DNA of 64,000 bases, from positions 4,588,001 through 4,652,000 of the forward strand of contig NZ_JAJJMO010000001.1 of assembly GCF_020905345.1 (NCBI RefSeq), written 5' to 3'. Position numbers and translations under genes: made by a program. A model generated the notes under the pieces. The model did not search any database. It was not told where the DNA came from and saw only the letters and a list, made by a program, of their open reading frames with translations. Each line of letters begins with the position of its first letter. Positions within the stretch are counted from its first letter, which is position 1. This DNA is from Flavobacterium pisciphilum. GTDB lineage: Bacteria; Bacteroidota; Bacteroidia; Flavobacteriales; Flavobacteriaceae. This document shows, one piece after another, positions 60,174 through 64,000 of the stretch.

Positions 60174-61166
60174 TTATTCAAATGAAGATTTGCGTTTTTG
60201 CTCTATTTTGATAGAATCTTCTTCAAGTTCTTTCTTTTTGCTTTTTTTACCTCTTTTCTCTTTTTTGCCCTTTTTGCCTTTCTTATCTTTAAAGCTCATT
60301 TGAACCTCTTTGTAGTTTGCGTCATAACGCCAAGAGAATCCAACACCACCATACAAAATAGAAGGAGTATCCTTAAAATTAGTACTTACAGATGCATCGA
60401 TTTGCATATTTTTATTTAGCAAATAGGCAGCACCACCTCTAATAATACAATCGCTGTAAAAATCACTTTTATAACCTTGATTTTCTACAAAACCAGACCA
60501 TTTGTCATTAAAACCACGTGTAAGTGTTACTACATATCCATAGCTAGGATAATCGGTAGTGATATAATCAGCAATAATATTGGTTACAAACACCCATTTT
60601 CCATCACCCAAATGATTTTGAGTAATCAACATGATTTTTGGAGAAATGCTAGATTTATTTGTAAATGCATAGGGATTTCCTGCAAAAGTAAAATTGGCTC
60701 CTGCAAAAATAGAAACTGCTGGAATTAATTGATGCCAGTTGAATCTTTGATTGGCTTTCCAACTATAAATGTTTGCCTTTTTTTCATAGTTTTTAAATGG
60801 ATCATAGATTAGGTATTTAGCCCCTAATATAGTCTGTTTAAAATCATTTTTTTTGTAGCTGACAAATGGGGTAGAATAATCTTCCATTTGGTACTGTATA
60901 TCGGCAATAAGCTCTAGTTGCTCACGAAAAAGACCCCAACGAAGAGTTAAATCAGTTCCAAAACCATTTGCTTTATAATTTAATAAATCGTGCTTTTCGT
61001 TAATTCCGTAAACGCCAACTTCGGCTTGAATTACTGATTTCCCAACTGAAAAAGCTGACATAGTTTCGCCTGGTCGGTTAGAATTGATAACATCGGTATG
61101 TTGACCGAAAAAAAGATAAGGCGTTAAAAAAACGCTGGAAAGAATCAAGTTTCTGATTTTAAACAT
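60174..61166 (-). CDS. Outer-membrane beta-barrel protein with lysine-rich tail
   Basis: 330 residues from the ATG at 61166, which opens on a signal peptide (FKIRNLILSSVFLTPYLFFGQ). INSNRPGETMSAFSVGKSVIQAEVGV resembles the start of the MetA-pathway phenol-type (PF13557) porins, followed by alternating beta strands (FGTDLTLRWGLFREQLELIAD, YGYVVTLTRGFNDKWSGFVENQ, INASVSTNFKDTP-like). After the barrel, residues ~285-330 form a highly basic tail (KGKKGKKEKRGKKSKKKE) that should face the periplasm. The tail is odd and may bind an anionic partner. Function unknown. Confidence 0.72.
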   Translation of the reverse strand: MFKIRNLILSSVFLTPYLFFGQHTDVINSNRPGETMSAFSVGKSVIQAEVGVYGINEKHDLLNYKANGFGTDLTLRWGLFREQLELIADIQYQMEDYSTPFVSYKKNDFKQTILGAKYLIYDPFKNYEKKANIYSWKANQRFNWHQLIPAVSIFAGANFTFAGNPYAFTNKSSISPKIMLITQNHLGDGKWVFVTNIIADYITTDYPSYGYVVTLTRGFNDKWSGFVENQGYKSDFYSDCIIRGGAAYLLNKNMQIDASVSTNFKDTPSILYGGVGFSWRYDANYKEVQMSFKDKKGKKGKKEKRGKKSKKKELEEDSIKIEQKRKSSFE

Positions 61167-61264
61167 ATTATTTTTTTTAGTTAAAAAGTAATAACGCATT
61201 TCAAATGTACTATATTTTATTATTTATTTAAGATTGATATTTTAATTTTGAAGAATGGATTTGC

Positions 61265-61272
61265 TATTTTTG
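61265..61272 (+). promoter_or_regulatory. -7 box of the DUF4834 gene
   Basis: TATTTTTG, an exact TAnnTTTG match, ~20 bases before the ATGs at 61284 and 61290. It excludes the TTG at 61248 as a start. No -33 at ideal spacing. Confidence 0.4.
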
Positions 61273-61289
61273 AAAAAAATTATATGATT

Positions 61290-61583
61290 ATGCAAACAGC
61301 ATCTTTTTCAGGTCTTATAAAAGCGATTTTTTACATGATTGCTTTTTATTACATTTTTAGATTCTTGGCAAAATTATTTTTACCAGTTTTAGTAAAAAAA
61401 GTGGTGGATAAAGCAGGAGAGAATTTTCAGAGACAACAGCAACAATATACACAGCAACAACAAAATAATTCATGGCAAAAAACCAGAACAAATGATGAGG
61501 TGATATATGATACCGCTAATGCGAAAAACCCGCGTGAAACCAAAAAAGTTGGGGATTACGTTGATTACGAAGAAATAGATTAA
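61290..61583 (+). CDS. DUF4834 family small membrane protein
   Basis: 97 residues from MQTASFSGLIKAIFYM at 61290 (ATG at 61284 adds two residues). One membrane segment, AIFYMIAFYYIFRFLAKLFL (12-31), is followed by a glutamine-rich linker (QRQQQQYTQQQQN) and a conserved acidic end, GDYVDYEEID. This is the flavobacterial DUF4834 pattern; the function is unknown. The yfhO-type gene starts 60 bases later on the same strand, an arrangement common in flavobacteria. Confidence 0.82.
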   Translation: MQTASFSGLIKAIFYMIAFYYIFRFLAKLFLPVLVKKVVDKAGENFQRQQQQYTQQQQNNSWQKTRTNDEVIYDTANAKNPRETKKVGDYVDYEEID

Positions 61584-61643
61584 ATTTGTAATCGATTTGT
61601 AATCGAACAATAGATTTTCATCCATAAACCAAACCTACCAAAA

Positions 61644-64000
61644 TTGAAAGTAATAAATAAGCTTTATCCGCATGCCCTTGTTATATTGGGATTTGTACTC
61701 GTTTCTTTAATTTATTTTTATCCTGTATTACAAGGAAAACAGATTTTTCAATCGGATATTGCACAATATACCGGGATGGCAAAGGAACAAAATGATTTCA
61801 GAGCAACTGAACATTCTGAACCCTACTGGACAAACTCGGCTTTTGGCGGAATGCCAACTTATCAATTAGGAGCTAATTATCCGCATGATTATGTAGGACA
61901 ATTAGACGATGCATTGCGATTCTTACCTCGCCCAGCAGACTATCTTTTCCTATATTTCTTAGGGTTTTATGGTTTGTTGTTGGTTTTAAAAATCGATCCG
62001 CTTAAAGCTTTTATCGGAGCATTGGCTTTTGGTTTCTCTACTTATTTGATTATTATATTAGGAGTTGGACATAATGCCAAGGCACATGCTATTGCATATA
62101 TGCCATTGGTTATTGCTGGTTTTATACTCGTCTTTCAGAAAAAATACATTCTCGGTGGATTGCTCACCATGTTTGCGGTGGCTTTGGAAATCAATGCCAA
62201 CCACTTTCAAATGACGTATTATCTATTGATTTTCTTATTGATACTTTCAGGATATTTTGCTTTTAACTTTATTAAAGAAAAAGAATATAAGCCACTTTTA
62301 ATCTCATTTGGAGTTTTGGCAGTAGCTGGAATTTTTGCTTTAGGTGCAAATGCGACTAACTTAATGGCAACTAGCGAGTATGCTAGTTTCAGTACAAGAG
62401 GGAAAAGTGAATTAACATTCAATCCAGATGGTTCAAAAAATAATACTAGCGGAAGTGCTTTAACTCGTGATTATATTACAGAGTATAGCTATGGAGTTGC
62501 AGAAAGCTTTAATCTAATTGCGCCAAGATTGTTTGGTGGTTCAAATAGTGAAGCTTTGGGTACAGATAGTCATATGTATGAGTTCATGATAGGACAAGGT
62601 GTTCCAGAAGGACAAGCAAAAGATTTTGTTTCGGCAATGCCAACTTATTGGGGAGATCAGCCTATTGTAGCTGCTCCAGCATATATTGGTGCTATTGTGT
62701 TCTTTTTGGCAGTTTTGGCTTTGTTTATTGATGATAGAAAAATAAAATATGTGTTTTTCTCAGGAGCAATGGTTGCTTTGATGTTGTCTTGGGGTAAAAA
62801 CTTTCCGTTGTTAACAGATTTCTTTATCGATTATGTGCCTATGTACGATAAATTTAGAGCTGTTTCTTCAATACAAGTAATTTTAGAGTTATGTTTCCCA
62901 GTTCTTGCAATTATGGGGTTACAATCTTTTTTTAAATTAAAAGAAATAGATCCAAAGTTGCAGCAAAAAGGATTGATTCAAACGGGAGTATTCAGTATTG
63001 GTGTTCTATTGATATTGGTTTTCTGTAAAAGCATGTTTAATTTCTCAGGAGGTAGTGATAGTTATTTCTTAGAGAATTACGGACCAGATTTTGTTGATGC
63101 ACTAAAAGAAGATAGAAAAACGTTATACTCAGCAGATTTACTACGTTCAGGCTTCTTTATTGTAGTTGCTTTTGGAGTATTATGGTTCTTTATTAAAAAT
63201 AAATTCTCTCAGAATACTGCACTTATAATAGTTGGAGTTTTGATGATTTTTGATTTGTTTTTTGTAGATAAAAAATATGTTTCAGCCAAAGATTTTGTAA
63301 GCGGAAGAGAAGTTGCTGTTCCTTTTCAAGAAACACCTTCAGATGCCCAGATCTTAAAAGATACTACGCATTATAGAGTTTTTGAAGTAAATGGAAACTT
63401 GTCTAGTGCAAGAGCTTCGTATTTCCATAAATCAATTGGAGGATATCATGCTGCAAAACCAAGAAGAATGCAGCAGTTATTTGACTATCAAATAGCAAAA
63501 AACAATATGGAAGTATTGGATATGCTAAATATAAAATACATCATCCAAACAAATAAAGAAGGACAAGAATTTCCAACTATAAACCCAAATACTAATGGTA
63601 ATGCTTGGTTTGTAAGAGATGTGAAATTGGTTAATACAGCCGATGCTGAAATGAAAATTTTAGACCATTTGGACACTAAAACTGTAGCAGTCTTTAATAT
63701 TCATGATTATGGATCTAAATTCAAAAGTGCTCGTTTAAAGAAAAAATGGGATCCAAACGGAACTATTAAATTAGAAGTTTATAAGCCAAATTATTTAAAA
63801 TATACATCAGATAACCTAAATGATGGCTTAGCAGTTTTCTCTGAGATATATTATGAAAAAGGATGGAATGCTTATATAGATGGTAAACTAACAGATCATT
63901 TCCCTGTGAATTATGTTTTGAGAGCCCTTGAAGTGCCGGGAGGTAAACATACAATTGAATTTAAGTTTGAGCCAGAAGTTGTTAAAACGGGTAGTATGAT
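61644..64000 (+). CDS. YfhO-family membrane protein (partial, 3' end beyond window)
   Basis: The frame is open from TTG 61644 to the right edge (785 codons); no in-frame ATG gives a better start, and KVINKLYPHALVILGFVLVSLIYF is a typical first membrane helix. SDIAQYTGMAKEQNDFR and WTNSAFGGMPTYQLGANYP are the family's periplasmic signature, followed by a dozen or more membrane segments and a C-terminal soluble part (LKYTSDNLNDGLAVFSEIYYEKGW). YfhO proteins are GT-C-like polytopic proteins; some act in glycosylation of lipoteichoic acids. The role in Bacteroidota is not established. Confidence 0.88.
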   Translation, partial: MKVINKLYPHALVILGFVLVSLIYFYPVLQGKQIFQSDIAQYTGMAKEQNDFRATEHSEPYWTNSAFGGMPTYQLGANYPHDYVGQLDDALRFLPRPADYLFLYFLGFYGLLLVLKIDPLKAFIGALAFGFSTYLIIILGVGHNAKAHAIAYMPLVIAGFILVFQKKYILGGLLTMFAVALEINANHFQMTYYLLIFLLILSGYFAFNFIKEKEYKPLLISFGVLAVAGIFALGANATNLMATSEYASFSTRGKSELTFNPDGSKNNTSGSALTRDYITEYSYGVAESFNLIAPRLFGGSNSEALGTDSHMYEFMIGQGVPEGQAKDFVSAMPTYWGDQPIVAAPAYIGAIVFFLAVLALFIDDRKIKYVFFSGAMVALMLSWGKNFPLLTDFFIDYVPMYDKFRAVSSIQVILELCFPVLAIMGLQSFFKLKEIDPKLQQKGLIQTGVFSIGVLLILVFCKSMFNFSGGSDSYFLENYGPDFVDALKEDRKTLYSADLLRSGFFIVVAFGVLWFFIKNKFSQNTALIIVGVLMIFDLFFVDKKYVSAKDFVSGREVAVPFQETPSDAQILKDTTHYRVFEVNGNLSSARASYFHKSIGGYHAAKPRRMQQLFDYQIAKNNMEVLDMLNIKYIIQTNKEGQEFPTINPNTNGNAWFVRDVKLVNTADAEMKILDHLDTKTVAVFNIHDYGSKFKSARLKKKWDPNGTIKLEVYKPNYLKYTSDNLNDGLAVFSEIYYEKGWNAYIDGKLTDHFPVNYVLRALEVPGGKHTIEFKFEPEVVKTGSM

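Overview
The window looks like a chromosomal segment of a Flavobacterium-type member of the Bacteroidota. The DNA is strongly AT-rich. Promoters follow the Bacteroidota pattern TTG-N19/20-TAnnTTTG. Family-specific markers are present: a SusC/SusD pair, a type IX secretion sorting domain, a YfhO-family membrane protein, and the DUF3810, DUF4834 and DUF4268 families. I see no rRNA, tRNA, CRISPR array, insertion sequence or prophage.

Layout. (1) 1-18,300: a glycan-use region. A minus-strand polysaccharide utilisation operon (susC, susD, a DUF3472 protein, a GH109-like enzyme and a GH35 beta-galactosidase cut by the window edge) faces a Tat-exported metallophosphatase, a CBM9-like protein, a LacI-family regulator, and a plus-strand operon with a GHMP sugar kinase, a nucleotidyltransferase, a sugar MFS permease and a NagB deaminase fused to a PIG-L domain. 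The promoters in front of susC, the phosphatase, the CBM9-like gene and the kinase operon carry the same LacI-type operator (TGTGYTCGARCACA), so these units probably form one regulon. (2) 18,300-32,700: mostly housekeeping genes (pyrG, yidC, mnmA, a T9SS subtilase, nitronate monooxygenase, Nudix, PlsC-like acyltransferase, an ECF sigma factor with a membrane partner). (3) 33,100-37,200: a compact, apparently undescribed secondary-metabolite locus. It holds a Crp/Fnr-type regulator, a type III polyketide synthase, a flavin monooxygenase and an NAD(P)H quinone oxidoreductase. (4) 37,200-48,300: DUF3810, dipeptidase PepD, a 36-residue lysine-rich protein, DUF389, a DEAD-box helicase with a repeat tail, RdgB, a GltB-like FMN enzyme and a NYN-LOTUS protein. 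(5) 48,400-56,800: a denitrification region. It holds an Rrf2/NsrR-like regulator with azurin, a quinol nitric oxide reductase with the ScdA/RIC repair protein, an unrecognised polytopic membrane protein, and on the other strand nirK (fused to cytochrome c), a nirV-like gene and a SCO protein. A 26-bp inverted repeat, AATAAAAGAC-N6-GTCTTTTATT, lies before norB and nirK, and a weaker copy lies on the regulator's own promoter. (6) 57,000-64,000: an alpha-oxoamine synthase of the serine palmitoyltransferase type and a GNAT-like protein that may be a bacterial ceramide synthase, then an outer-membrane barrel, DUF4834 and a YfhO-family protein that runs off the window.

How the parts fit. The glycan region would import an oligosaccharide through SusCD, trim beta-galactose and alpha-GalNAc in the periplasm, import the sugar by the MFS permease, activate it as a sugar-1-phosphate and nucleotide sugar, and feed amino sugar to glycolysis through NagB. 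The denitrification region would reduce nitrite to N2O; no nosZ is in view. The most interesting items are the shared LacI promoter modules, the shared nitrosative-stress operator and the type III PKS operon. All functional calls come from reading the sequence; no database search was run.
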